Origin: Bacteroidaceae bacterium
Lineage (GTDB): Bacteria; Bacteroidota; Bacteroidia; Bacteroidales; Bacteroidaceae
Length of the DNA: 50,205 nucleotides
Assembly: GCA_024680695.1 (NCBI GenBank)
Contig: JAILBW010000071.1
Span: 1-50,205 of the forward strand
Direction of reading: 5' to 3'
Positions 30,732 through 41,000 of the stretch are shown here, one piece after another. The notes under the pieces were generated by a model, which was not told the origin of the DNA, searched no databases, and worked only from the letters and a program-made list of their open reading frames with translations. The first letter of the stretch is position 1, and each line of letters starts with the position of its first letter. Both the position numbers and the translations under genes were made by a program.

Positions 30732-32894
30732 TTACCAGATGTCCTCGGGCCGCTCGGGGCTGTCGTAGACCTCCTTGGGACAGTATTCGAAGTAGTCGAG
30801 ATAGAGTTCCTTTCGGTTGCTGTCGAGCACGGACTTGAAGCGGACGTAGTAGGTCTCGTTGGGGTCGAGCGTCTGGCGCACGATGATCTTGCGGCAGCAG
30901 TTCTCCTTGTCGCGGGAGGTTGTCTGGTTGAGTTCGCTCTCGTGGCGCGAGCCTTTCATCAGCTCGTGGTTTCGCAGTTTGTGGTCGATGTTGATGATTT
31001 CCTCCTCCGTGGTTTGGTTCTGATCCTGCAGTTCGCCCCACGAAGCACTCTCGCCGAACGAGGCTACAACGCCCTCGGTCATGTCGATGGGGATGCCGGC
31101 CACAGCCAGTCGGTTGGGATTGCTGCCGAAATAGACCTGCACGATGCCGCGGGCGGCGGTGGCGAGCAGTTTGTAGCGGAACTCGTAGGTGTTGCGCTTG
31201 GGGACGGGCGGGAGTCGGAACATGATGTCGAAGTGTCCGAAGGCCTTGTCCTCGTCCTGGCAGTAGTTGGCCCACGGCGTGCGGTAGCCGTTGTAGTGGA
31301 TGAAGTGGGTCTCCTCGTTGAGGATGCTCATGTTGTCGAAGTACTTATAGACATTGTCCTGGGGGATGTAGACATGCTGCCAGCGTCCCTCGGGGCTGTC
31401 GGCGCGTCGGATGCCGTTGGTGATGGCTTCGGGGAAGAGCGAGAAGAGGTCGAAGCGGATGCGCTCCTTGCCCATGTTCTCGCGGACGGCATCGGTGTAG
31501 GCCAGCGGTCGGTCGAGGGGGTAGATGCAGGCATTGACGATGTCGTTGACCACGGTGAGAGAGTCGGTGGTCAGTACGCGGCAGCCTTCCTTGTCGGGGT
31601 CGCAGTGGTCTTCGTGTCCGTCCTGCTTGATGCCGTTGCGAAGGACTGGGAAGCGGTTGAGGAAGATGCCTTTACTCTCGGCGCTCTCGTAAATCTTTAT
31701 GAGTCGTCCGCCCTCCATTACAGGGTACCACTCATAGACGGGAATGCTGTAGCGGAAGGGGGTGCTGAGGCTGTAGCCGATTTCGTTGCAGTGATAGACC
31801 AGTTTGTTGGCCGCAATCCTCATGGGCAGGATGTGATACATCACCCACTGGTGGAGCATATTGCTGGGCGAGAGGTAGTCCTCGTTGTCCTGATAGCCTC
31901 CGTCGGAGAGATACATGCCGTGGCTGACGATCCATGCCTGCAGCTGCTTGAGCGCGTCGGGGGCGGTGGGGTCGATGCCTTGCGACTGCCAGTACTCGTC
32001 GGTCTCGCAGAAGAGGGTGAAGCCGTACTTGCGGTGCTCGGGGGCATGGGCATCGGGGTCGCCGGGCGTGGCCGACATGTCGCCGCCGCCCTTCGACTGA
32101 TAGTCGAGCATGTCGGGAATCTGGTCTGTCTGGTAGAGCTGCTCGTAGCGTTCGTCGCGCACGACAGAGAATGTATCGAGGAGTCCGCAGGCCTGTACGG
32201 CCTTGGCAAACATCAGGTAGCCCTCGCGCTTCTGGTCGAGGATGTTCTGGAAGTATCGGCCGCAGGTCTCGTCCTTCGGGGCAATGACTTTGTGAATCTG
32301 GTGGATGATGCCGTTGATGACCTGAATGTCGCGGTTGCGCTCATCGACCTCGCATTCGCCGTTGATGAGGTATTCCTCGTTCCCCTCGGAGGTCCAGCTG
32401 ACGGTGAGCTTGTGGTCGTTGAGGTTCGGAATGGGGAACTCGCCGTTGTTCTCGGTCGGGAAGTAGAAGGTGAGGTAGCGCTGGGATGCCTCGTCCTTGC
32501 CGTCGATGATACTGTTCATGACGATGACGGCGCGGATGGAGTCGAGCTTCGTGCTGTCGGGGAAGGCATCGAATGCCTCCCAGGTAGGCTCGGAGATGAA
32601 GCCCTCGTCGGTGAGGTCCTGCAGGTAGTCGTAGATGGCCTTGTTGGTGGGCACGAAGCAGGTATAGTTGCCTCGCGCCGTCATCAGCTGATAGAGGCTG
32701 GAAGCGCTGCGGGGACTCACTGCGACCTTCTTGAGTATATTCAGGTATTCGGAATAGACGGAATCGTGCGCCTCGAGGTAGCTGGCCACGGTGTGAATCG
32801 TGAAGACATAGCGGGCCGAGGTGTCGATCGTCTCGGAACATCCGGAGAGAAGGACAAAGCAGAAGGTCAGCCAGCCAAATAGGAGTCTCCTCAT
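30732..32894 (-). CDS. Fasciclin-domain surface lipoprotein, 720 residues
   Basis: A lipoprotein (MRRLLFGWLTFCFVLLSGCS, Cys at the lipobox LSGC) with at least two FAS1-like domains. The first has YTCFVPTNKAIYDYLQDL and later VINGIIHQIHKVIAP, the H1/H2-like ends of FAS1 domains; a further one ends around residue 460 (TTDSLTVVNDIVNACIYPLD). FAS1 modules usually mediate adhesion. The C-terminal 230 residues look beta-rich and unassigned. A TTG further upstream is possible, but the ATG at 32894 gives a proper lipoprotein signal. Likely in the transcript of the 1634-residue gene, 94 bp upstream. Confidence 0.75.
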   Translation of the reverse strand: MRRLLFGWLTFCFVLLSGCSETIDTSARYVFTIHTVASYLEAHDSVYSEYLNILKKVAVSPRSASSLYQLMTARGNYTCFVPTNKAIYDYLQDLTDEGFISEPTWEAFDAFPDSTKLDSIRAVIVMNSIIDGKDEASQRYLTFYFPTENNGEFPIPNLNDHKLTVSWTSEGNEEYLINGECEVDERNRDIQVINGIIHQIHKVIAPKDETCGRYFQNILDQKREGYLMFAKAVQACGLLDTFSVVRDERYEQLYQTDQIPDMLDYQSKGGGDMSATPGDPDAHAPEHRKYGFTLFCETDEYWQSQGIDPTAPDALKQLQAWIVSHGMYLSDGGYQDNEDYLSPSNMLHQWVMYHILPMRIAANKLVYHCNEIGYSLSTPFRYSIPVYEWYPVMEGGRLIKIYESAESKGIFLNRFPVLRNGIKQDGHEDHCDPDKEGCRVLTTDSLTVVNDIVNACIYPLDRPLAYTDAVRENMGKERIRFDLFSLFPEAITNGIRRADSPEGRWQHVYIPQDNVYKYFDNMSILNEETHFIHYNGYRTPWANYCQDEDKAFGHFDIMFRLPPVPKRNTYEFRYKLLATAARGIVQVYFGSNPNRLAVAGIPIDMTEGVVASFGESASWGELQDQNQTTEEEIINIDHKLRNHELMKGSRHESELNQTTSRDKENCCRKIIVRQTLDPNETYYVRFKSVLDSNRKELYLDYFEYCPKEVYDSPERPEDIW

Positions 32895-32936
32895 AGTCTT
32901 TAGGTGTGTTTTGTTCAACGTTTAGCGTATAAAGCT

Positions 32937-32974
32937 CAAGGTTCTTGGTCGCGCAGTTGCAACCAAGAACCTTG
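32937..32974. promoter_or_regulatory. 13-bp-stem hairpin between two surface-protein genes
   Basis: CAAGGTTCTTGGT and its exact complement with a 12-nt loop, between the stop of the 1634-residue gene and the start of the fasciclin gene. There is no good T-tract on the minus strand, so it may be an attenuator, a processing site or a weak terminator. Confidence 0.5.
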
Positions 32975-32988
32975 AACAGAGAGATTAC

Positions 32989-35900
32989 TTACTTTACAAG
33001 CACCTTCTTGCCATTGATGATGTAGAGGCCACGAGTGGGCTTCTCGACACGGAGGCCGGTGATGGTGTAGATGCCCATGCGGCCAGTGGCTGCCGAGGCG
33101 ATGCGCTCGATGGCGGTCTCGGTGAAGCTACCGCCCTCGGCTTCCATCTGTGCCTTGGTGATCACCCTGATGTGGCGTGCCTTCATGGTCTGGTCACGGT
33201 TGGTGGTCATGGCCCAGCGGATGGCGCTGGCCTGTGCACCCCAGTTCCAAGTCGTGCGGGCGTCGGTGATGTCGAAGTATGCCTTCTTCCACTCTGCCGA
33301 AGCGGGAAGCGAAGCATAGCTTACACTGTGCGAGGTGTTGTTGTCGAAGTAGAAGAAGCCGTTGACAACGTCAGCCTCAGCCATGTATTCGATCGTCAGG
33401 ACGGTGCGGTCGTCGGCGAGGTCTTCGTACAAGCCATTCATGGCAATGAACGGCATGTTGCCCGTGGTGAGAATGTCGTAGGCGAAGGGTGCAGTCTCGG
33501 TCACAGTGGCATTGGAGCCCTGAGTGTACTCGAGGTAGTCGGGGAACTGCTCGTAGAGGTCGGTCTTGGCCTTGAGAGCTTCTTCCTCCGTGAAGGAACC
33601 GTCCATGATGCCTTCCTCGATGCCATATACAGCCTCCTCGAAGGCATCGGCCTCGGTGGCATCCATCACATTGTAGTGGGCCGACCACTTCTCGTACACC
33701 TTCTGCTCGCCCTCGAAGAGCTTCACATAGGCGGCCTTGGTCGTATAGATGCGCTTGAAGATGTCGGAGAACTGGCATACGAGGGCGTACTTCTCCTCGG
33801 CCGTCGTGGCTGTCTCGACTGCGGCTACGGCATCGGAAAGGGCCTCGCGGTCGGCAGATGCGAAGTAGGGCTTCTGACGATACTCCTCGCCGCTGAGCGA
33901 GCCTTCCGACTCAATCAGCTTGTTGGCGCGAGCCACAGCGCTCTCCAGTGCATTATCGATGCCCTCGATGGACGACTCGCTACCGAGTTCGCCGCGATAG
34001 ATGAGCTTGGTGTTGCCGAAGCCCAGCCACTCGTTGTCCGTGAAGCTGGTGCCCGGATCCTTGATGCCAATGGTCAGCGTACCGTCGGTCACGTTTACGA
34101 CCACAGCGTTCTGGTAGCGGCCGGCCTTGAAGGCGGTAGCCGAACCGGCTACACCCCAGATGACGTAACCAATGGTGTCGGGGTTGATTTCGTCCGTAAT
34201 GGGCTTATCCTCGATACCGCCCGAGAGACGGCAGTTCTCGCCATCGACAGCGTCCTCGATGGGAATCATGTCTTCGATAACGCCCTGTACATAGACCATG
34301 TTGTCGTTGGCATAGAGCTGGGCAGCATAGTTGGTGCTGTAGATGTCGCCGCAGGGACGATAGCCGGCATTCATGCGAAGTTCGTAGATACCGTTCTTCA
34401 GGCCAGTAAGCGTCTGGCTGATGTCGCAGCGCTGGTGGACATTCTCGGCAGCAGCCATCGAGCCGTCGTTGTTAGTGCCGAAGGTGTAGGCCTTGCCATC
34501 CCAGCCCAGGAAGGTGCAGAGAGTATTGCCAGTGGGGTACTCGGCCTTCGAGAAGTCGGGATTCACCACCATCGAAGTAACCTCGGTGCCAGCCACATAT
34601 CCGGCTCGTACGGCGTTGGCCTGCAGTTCGTGCAGGAAGTCGATTTCGGCGTGGATGGTGCTGTCGTTGAGTTCGTGCATCTCGAAGATGAAGTTGAACG
34701 CACCGTTGGGATAAACCTCGTTGGGCTCGTCGTCGCCGTCGATGTAGTTCTGCAGAATGGTGAGTGCCTCGCTATCCTCGAGTTCGTTCTCGCCGAGGAA
34801 TTCGGCCACTGCATCCACTGCGTCCATGTAAAGCATGTAGGTATTCTCGCTGGCCTTGATCTTATCCTGCAGGTCGAGGATGGCCTTGTAGTTGGCAAAG
34901 AGCTCTTCCATCTCGGCCGAGCCTTCGAGGGTCTCGAGTGCGGCTCCGTACTGGTCGGTGAGGTTGACATCGGCAATTACGTCGGTGTCGAAGTTCGAAA
35001 CCGTGTAGGCATACTGGCTGCGAATCTCCTCGAACTCCTCCTTCGAACCAAACGACATCTCGGTCATCTGGATGGAGGAACCGCTGTAGGACTTGGTGAT
35101 TTCGATGCGGAAGTACTTGTAGGGATCGGGCAGACCCTCGGTGAAGCCGAAGTAGGCCGACGCATTGTCGGCTGCGGGCAGACGGTCCTGACCGATCTCC
35201 TCGTGGCTGGACAGGAGCACCCATCCCTCGGCGTCGCGAGTGGCCTCGCCGTTGCTTTCGAAGTTGCCGCCATAGATCTTCCATTCCTTCCAGTTACGGT
35301 CGTAGTAAGCACCGGTGTCGCCACCAGTAACGAGCGTATAGAAGAACGGCTGCTGTGGGGTGAGGAACTTGAAGATGAGGTAGGAACCACCTTCGGGAAT
35401 GCCGCCTCCCCACTTTGTCTTCAGGTCGTCGTCGATGAGCTTGTACCAGTTCTCGTTATCGCCCCATGAGGTGTTGCCGTCGAGGACGATGGGCTTAGCA
35501 TCCTGCAGCGAAACCACGTAGGCGTTCCAGTAGGCAGTCTCCTTGCGCACATCGGCGGGCGAAAGTGGCCTGTTCTTGATGATGTATGCAAAGTTGCCGT
35601 TGGTGAACACGTTGTTCGGCTCGATGGCGTTGTCGGCATCGAAGTAGTTTGCCATGGCGGGGTCGGCCTCGGTGATCTCGTTGATCCAAGTGGCAGCGAT
35701 ATCCTCGATAGCAAGGCGATACTCCTGATAGGCGGCATCGCAGTCGATTACGCTATCGTACAGCGACTTGATGCGGGAGTAGTATGTAGCCAGGTCATTG
35801 ACGTTCGAAGCGGTCTTGAGTTTCTCGAGGGCTTCGGTGTACTGGTCGACAAGGTCGGGCTGAACCAGCATCTCGGAGAAGTCGAGGGCGGAGAACTCTG

Positions 35901-37893
35901 CCACGTAGTCCTCGCGGCTCTTGTAGAAGTTGGCCGTGTTCTGGAAGGCGAACTCGGTCATCTGAATCATGTCGCCGCTGGCTGCTGCCGAGATCTCGAT
36001 CTTGAAGTACTTGTAAGGTGTGTCGGAAGGATTGGACAGATAGAGATAGCATGCTGCGAAGTTGGCATTCGGAATCTGGTTGCCGGCGGCATCCTGCTTG
36101 TCATCCAGCAGCACCCAGCCTTCTGCATCGTAAGTGGCGGCCTCGTCGGTCTCGAAGTTGGCGCCATAGATCTTGAAGTTCTTCCAGTTGCGCGAAGGAT
36201 AGCTTCCGGTGTCGTTACCGGTTACGAGGCGGTAGTAGGTGGGGGCGATTGCGTCGCTGGTCTTGAACACGATGAACCAGCCGCTCGAAGAGGCTGTACA
36301 CCACTTGGTGGTCTCGTTGCCGTCGATCAGCGCACCGAAGTCTTCCTCGGTGTTGTAGCCTGCCGTACCGGTAAGAGGTTCGTAGCTCACGTCGATGGCG
36401 CCCTCGGTGAGGTTCGACATGTACTGTTCGAGCTTGACGCCAAGGAAGGCACCCTCTTCACGAAGTCCTTCGTCGTCCAGCATGCAGTTTTCTATAATAT
36501 AAAGGTAGGTACCGTTGGGATACGTCTCGCTGGGACCGGCGTTCGTCTTGATGTAGCCATCGAAGAATGCCTGGCCCTCGTTGCTCATCTTGGCATAGTT
36601 GAACGTAATGTTGCCCACGGTGCTCTCATAGTTCTTGTAGGCGTTCACCGACTTGGCGATTTGTGCCTCGGCCTCGCGCAGCACCTTCAGTGCATCATTC
36701 ATCTTGCTGGCATCGTTGGCATTGTTCAGGTTGTCAAGTGCAGTGCGGAATGCCTCGATGTAGGGCTTGTAAGCCGTCACGTTGAGATCCACCTTCAAAT
36801 AGTTGCGATAGTAGATCATCTTCTTCAGGTTCAGCGTATAGTCGGTACCCAGTTCGAGTTCGGCCATCTGAACGTATCCGCCGCTACCCTTGGTAATCTG
36901 CACCTTGAAGTAGGTATATTTCTCCTTTACTTCCTCGGAAAGTGTGAAGAAGAACTCTGTGGCGTTCACCGCAGGCAGAATCTCGTGATTATCGTTGTTC
37001 TTGCGGTCAATCAACACCCATCCGGGAGCATCCTTTACGGCTGCGCCATCGCTCTCGAAGTTGCCGCCATAGATTTCCCATCCCCACCAGTTGCGTTCGC
37101 CACCGTAGTTGCCGGTGTCGTTGCCGGTGAAGAGCGTATAGTAGGTAGGAGCAAATGGCTGGGTTGCCTTGAATACGAGCCAAGAGTTGTCGGGAATGTT
37201 CTCGTTGCCGAAGCCCCACTTGCTGCCGGTGAAGCCATCGACCAGTTTCTGCGCACCTTCGTTATCGGTGAGATTACCGTCGCGGTCGCTAGTAAGTAAT
37301 GCATTGAAGGCAATTGCCTCGCCGGGCTTGCCAAAGTTGAACTCGGCCATCTGCATATAGATGCCTTCCTCGAGCGTCTGAATCTGCGTAACGACAATCT
37401 TGAAGTACTTGTAGGTAGTCTGTACGTTCTCCGAGACGGTGAACTCGGCCACAGCGCCGCTCTCGCCGGGAATCATCAGGTCGCCCACATTCTCCTTCGA
37501 GTCGATGAGCGTCCATCCCTCTGCGTCTTCCGTAGCCTCGGCATCACTTGCAAAGTTGCCGGCATAGATGTACCAAGTACGCCAGTTGCGCTCGGGATGC
37601 TCACCGGTGTCAGCACCTGTGATGATGTAATAGTCCTTGGGCACGATGTCCTCGCTGCCCTTCATGACGACGTAGAGCTTGTCCGTCGAGCGCCATGTCT
37701 GGCCCCACTTTGTACCCGTCAGGCCGTCCACCAGCTTGTCGCAGGCTTCACCGCTGCCGTCGAACTTAGAACCGCCAATCACCGTCAGGTAGAAATCGGC
37801 AGACTGTGCCATAGCGCTCGCGCCCAACAGCATCATCGCGCAAGCGAAGAACGCTCTCAGAGCCGTACGCCTGAAAGTAGAAGATTTTTCCAT
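32989..37893 (-). CDS. Giant secreted multi-discoidin protein with T9SS tail, 1634 residues
   Basis: Exported (signal peptide ending SAMAQ). Four copies of a module of about 150 residues, at roughly 35-190, 200-350, 505-665 and 795-955, share DG.TG.KWG, the core G-x-DTG-x-Y-x-x-RNW-x-x-W-IYG, then NFESD, GWVLID and YKYFKI. The pattern fits F5/8 type C (discoidin)-like carbohydrate-binding modules. Helical linkers lie between them, and a later region near 1120-1300 (TLTGLKNGIYELRMNAGYRP) looks like another glycan-binding module. The end, MGIYTITGLRVEKPTRGLYI followed by NGKKVLVK, is a type IX secretion sorting tail, so it is likely surface-bound or released. Ligand unknown. Confidence 0.8.
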   Translation of the reverse strand: MEKSSTFRRTALRAFFACAMMLLGASAMAQSADFYLTVIGGSKFDGSGEACDKLVDGLTGTKWGQTWRSTDKLYVVMKGSEDIVPKDYYIITGADTGEHPERNWRTWYIYAGNFASDAEATEDAEGWTLIDSKENVGDLMIPGESGAVAEFTVSENVQTTYKYFKIVVTQIQTLEEGIYMQMAEFNFGKPGEAIAFNALLTSDRDGNLTDNEGAQKLVDGFTGSKWGFGNENIPDNSWLVFKATQPFAPTYYTLFTGNDTGNYGGERNWWGWEIYGGNFESDGAAVKDAPGWVLIDRKNNDNHEILPAVNATEFFFTLSEEVKEKYTYFKVQITKGSGGYVQMAELELGTDYTLNLKKMIYYRNYLKVDLNVTAYKPYIEAFRTALDNLNNANDASKMNDALKVLREAEAQIAKSVNAYKNYESTVGNITFNYAKMSNEGQAFFDGYIKTNAGPSETYPNGTYLYIIENCMLDDEGLREEGAFLGVKLEQYMSNLTEGAIDVSYEPLTGTAGYNTEEDFGALIDGNETTKWCTASSSGWFIVFKTSDAIAPTYYRLVTGNDTGSYPSRNWKNFKIYGANFETDEAATYDAEGWVLLDDKQDAAGNQIPNANFAACYLYLSNPSDTPYKYFKIEISAAASGDMIQMTEFAFQNTANFYKSREDYVAEFSALDFSEMLVQPDLVDQYTEALEKLKTASNVNDLATYYSRIKSLYDSVIDCDAAYQEYRLAIEDIAATWINEITEADPAMANYFDADNAIEPNNVFTNGNFAYIIKNRPLSPADVRKETAYWNAYVVSLQDAKPIVLDGNTSWGDNENWYKLIDDDLKTKWGGGIPEGGSYLIFKFLTPQQPFFYTLVTGGDTGAYYDRNWKEWKIYGGNFESNGEATRDAEGWVLLSSHEEIGQDRLPAADNASAYFGFTEGLPDPYKYFRIEITKSYSGSSIQMTEMSFGSKEEFEEIRSQYAYTVSNFDTDVIADVNLTDQYGAALETLEGSAEMEELFANYKAILDLQDKIKASENTYMLYMDAVDAVAEFLGENELEDSEALTILQNYIDGDDEPNEVYPNGAFNFIFEMHELNDSTIHAEIDFLHELQANAVRAGYVAGTEVTSMVVNPDFSKAEYPTGNTLCTFLGWDGKAYTFGTNNDGSMAAAENVHQRCDISQTLTGLKNGIYELRMNAGYRPCGDIYSTNYAAQLYANDNMVYVQGVIEDMIPIEDAVDGENCRLSGGIEDKPITDEINPDTIGYVIWGVAGSATAFKAGRYQNAVVVNVTDGTLTIGIKDPGTSFTDNEWLGFGNTKLIYRGELGSESSIEGIDNALESAVARANKLIESEGSLSGEEYRQKPYFASADREALSDAVAAVETATTAEEKYALVCQFSDIFKRIYTTKAAYVKLFEGEQKVYEKWSAHYNVMDATEADAFEEAVYGIEEGIMDGSFTEEEALKAKTDLYEQFPDYLEYTQGSNATVTETAPFAYDILTTGNMPFIAMNGLYEDLADDRTVLTIEYMAEADVVNGFFYFDNNTSHSVSYASLPASAEWKKAYFDITDARTTWNWGAQASAIRWAMTTNRDQTMKARHIRVITKAQMEAEGGSFTETAIERIASAATGRMGIYTITGLRVEKPTRGLYIINGKKVLVK

Positions 37894-37951
37894 AGATAAC
37901 TTAATTAATGTTTATAAAATTTGGTAATTGAATGATATTCCTTTTCGCGTA

Positions 37952-37959
37952 CAAAGTTA
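37952..37959 (-). promoter_or_regulatory. -7 box of the giant multi-discoidin gene
   Basis: TAACTTTG on the minus strand; leader about 53 nt. Confidence 0.55.
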
Positions 37960-38032
37960 TATTAAATTTTCTGTAAAACATCTGTTATCCCGTTAATAAT
38001 TGTTAAATACCATAGAAGAGTATGCCGCACAG

Positions 38033-41000
38033 CTATCTGACGAACCTCTTCGCGCCGTTCACGATGTAAATTCCCTTCGGCAGAGGACGATCGGGGCGCA
38101 GCGTGTCGGCCACCCGACGTCCGCTGAGGTCATAGACGCCTGTTGCCGGCATCGCGGTGTCGATAGTCTTCACGCTGACCTCATCAGGTATCTCTGGCCA
38201 CGAGACAATGAAGTCGTAGGGTGTAAAGTTTGTGGCCTGCATCGTATTGTCGTCCAAGCGCTCATCTATGAGTTCCCAGACCTCGTCGTCCGGATTGTCG
38301 GTATAGGTGTTTGAACCATAGAACTTCCAGGAACGGGGGTTACGTTCGGGGTAATTCCGGGTGTCATTGGCCGTGAACATTCGGTAGCCCTGAATCTGCA
38401 CCTCGCGCTGAGCGTCGAAGAGGAAGTAGGCTCGTCGGGAGAACTGTCCACAATACTTGGTGGCCGTACTGTTGTCGGCCATGTTGGGCCAGTTCTCGTT
38501 TGCGATATTGCTTTCTGTTGCCTGGTAAATCGCAAGCGAGGGAATGTCGTGACTCGATTCATCGAGGAGATCGAATTCGGCAATCTGAATGACGCCGGTG
38601 CCCCATATCTCACTGATGTCAAGCAAATAGTAGCGATAGAGGAAGCCGTTAGGATTGAGGTTCGTATAGAGGTTGTCGCCCTTAAATACCGACCCATGGT
38701 TGGCCCTGAGCACCGGGTGGCGGTCTGGTTCAGCGCCGTTGTCAAGGTTCTGTCGCCAAGGGGCTGGCGACAATCCGCGGTTCAGCGTCCAAGCCAGTTC
38801 GCCAGATACCAGCTGCGACTCAGTGATGGCCGTTGCCTGGGGGAATGTGAGGTCGTAACATTGCTGCACCGTAACGGGCGAGCCTGCCGAGAAGAAGTCA
38901 TCGCCCTTGGCATCAACCAGTCCTGTATTGTAGGAATTCGTCACGTTTACAGCACCGCTGCCCCATCCGACAAAGGCTGCAGCTTCGTTAAACGCCGTGA
39001 TATTTCCCGTATTGTACGAATTGTCGATATTCACCGTAGCGCTGTATCCTCCACCCACGATGCCGCCCACTCGCGAGCCGCTGGCCACGACGTCGGCCTC
39101 GTTGCCGCATCGGCTGATGGTGATGTTTCCGCGCTGCGCCCGTCCGGCGAGGGCACCCACATAGTCGCGTCCCTCGAAAGAGCAAGTGCTGTCGATGGTC
39201 ACATCGCTGACCACCGCACCATCGCCCAGCACACCGAAGAGACCCAGATTGCGCGTCCCGGTCATGTTCAGGTGGCTGATGGTGTGCGAACCACCGTCGA
39301 ACGTCCCCTTGAAGGGGCGTAGCGTATTGCCGATCGGAACGAATCGGCTCTCGTAACCGCGCATGTCAAGGTCGGTGTTCAGCACCACGTTGATGTCGGT
39401 CGTACCGTCGTTGACAATGGCGGCAAAGTTGGTCAGCTCGAAGGGATTGTTTATCTGATAGGCTCCGTTCACGAAGTCCAGTTTGTTGTAGTTGAGTTTG
39501 TTGTCCATCCACTTGACGCGCCCTACAGCGTATTCGCGCATGACATCGACCTCGGCCTCCCATGAGCCCCAGACGGCGGGATTGCAATGCACCTTCTGCA
39601 GGAGATAGGGCCAACGGATGTGATTCAGGCGCGCCGAAGCGCTCACCTTGCGGCGCAGGTTGTCGATGTATTGTCCGATGGCCTCCTCGGTGAAGTCCTT
39701 GCGGTCGCGGGCTTCGGCCCAGATGGTCTGCAGGCGAGCCATTGCCGAGGGGTCGGAAAGGATTCGCGAGATGAATGAATTCCAGCGGCCAGCGGTGCGC
39801 ACCGTGTAGGTCCAGTCCTCACGCTTGTTGCCGGGATAGACACTGCCGTCGTTCTCCAGCGCCAGGTCGTTGTCCCATACGGGCCCTGTGTAGATGTGGT
39901 TGTCGCCGCGCTCTTTATACATGAACACCTGCCATATCATGTCGGTGTTCCCGGAGAACTCGTTCGACAGGAAGTACTTGAGGAACGAATCCAGGTCGAG
40001 CAGCGGACGGTAGCCCTTTTCGGGGTCGGTGTAGTCACTGCCGAAGACTGCATCCTCCATACGGTTGAAGTGGTTGCGGATGTACTGGAACTGCGCCTGC
40101 TGAATGTTGTCATCGTCTGGTTCGTGCACGGTGATGGGGTTGCCGTGATTCGACGTGAAGTTCACCGGATCGCTGCCTGCATATCCGTTCATCTCGATGA
40201 GGTAGCCACCGGTGAGTGTCTCTCCCTCGACATCCTCGGGTTCCATTTCGGTGATGGGGATGCGGTCGATGTTGCTGCTCACATGGTCGGTGAGTTGATA
40301 GCATCCGCGATATTCGCCGTTGAGCAGGAGGTCCACACAGCGGCACCAGGGGGTGAAGGGCATGCCGACGCGTCGGCTCACCTCGAAGGCCACATTGTTG
40401 CGTATCAGCGTCTTGTCGCCAAAGTTATTGATGAGTGTCCACTTCTTGGCCTTGGCCGGCGACTCATCCTCGAGCGAGCCTTTCAGCATGTGGTGCGACT
40501 TTCCGTCATCGAACTTGATGCGGTACGGCTTGTTTTCGTGCGAAGCAGAGAAGTTCCCGCGCACGCGAGTTAATATAGGGTACTCCTGTATGAGTGTTCC
40601 CCCTTCGTAGACGATTGTCAGGTTCGACGAGAAATCCACGCCCTTCGACTGCGGCACCCGATTGTCTTTCACATGGATGCTCACAGTGGGTATTTCCGTC
40701 ACCTGATAAAAGATGGAGTCTGTCCCCTCCCCTTCGTGTCCGTAGAACTCGAGTTCGCTCAGGGTGCTGCGCGAGTTGGCAGGCCCCACATAGCGCACAT
40801 ATCGGAATCCGCGCGTCACGGCGACACTGACCGAGGTCGATGTCCCGCTCTGTGGTGTATCGGCAATGAGGTGGAGAGGCACTCCGTCCATGAAGTCCTC
40901 ACGATTGGCTCCCTCGAAGACGCCCAGCAGCATCTTCTGCGGACCATCTGAGCTGCTGCGGGGACGAAACACAATCCGGCTGATGACATGCGGCGTTCCC

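Noticed and set aside
30942-35469. Plus-strand frames of 646 and 765 residues
   Set aside because: Antisense shadows of the fasciclin and multi-discoidin genes, which have signal peptides, domains and a T9SS tail.
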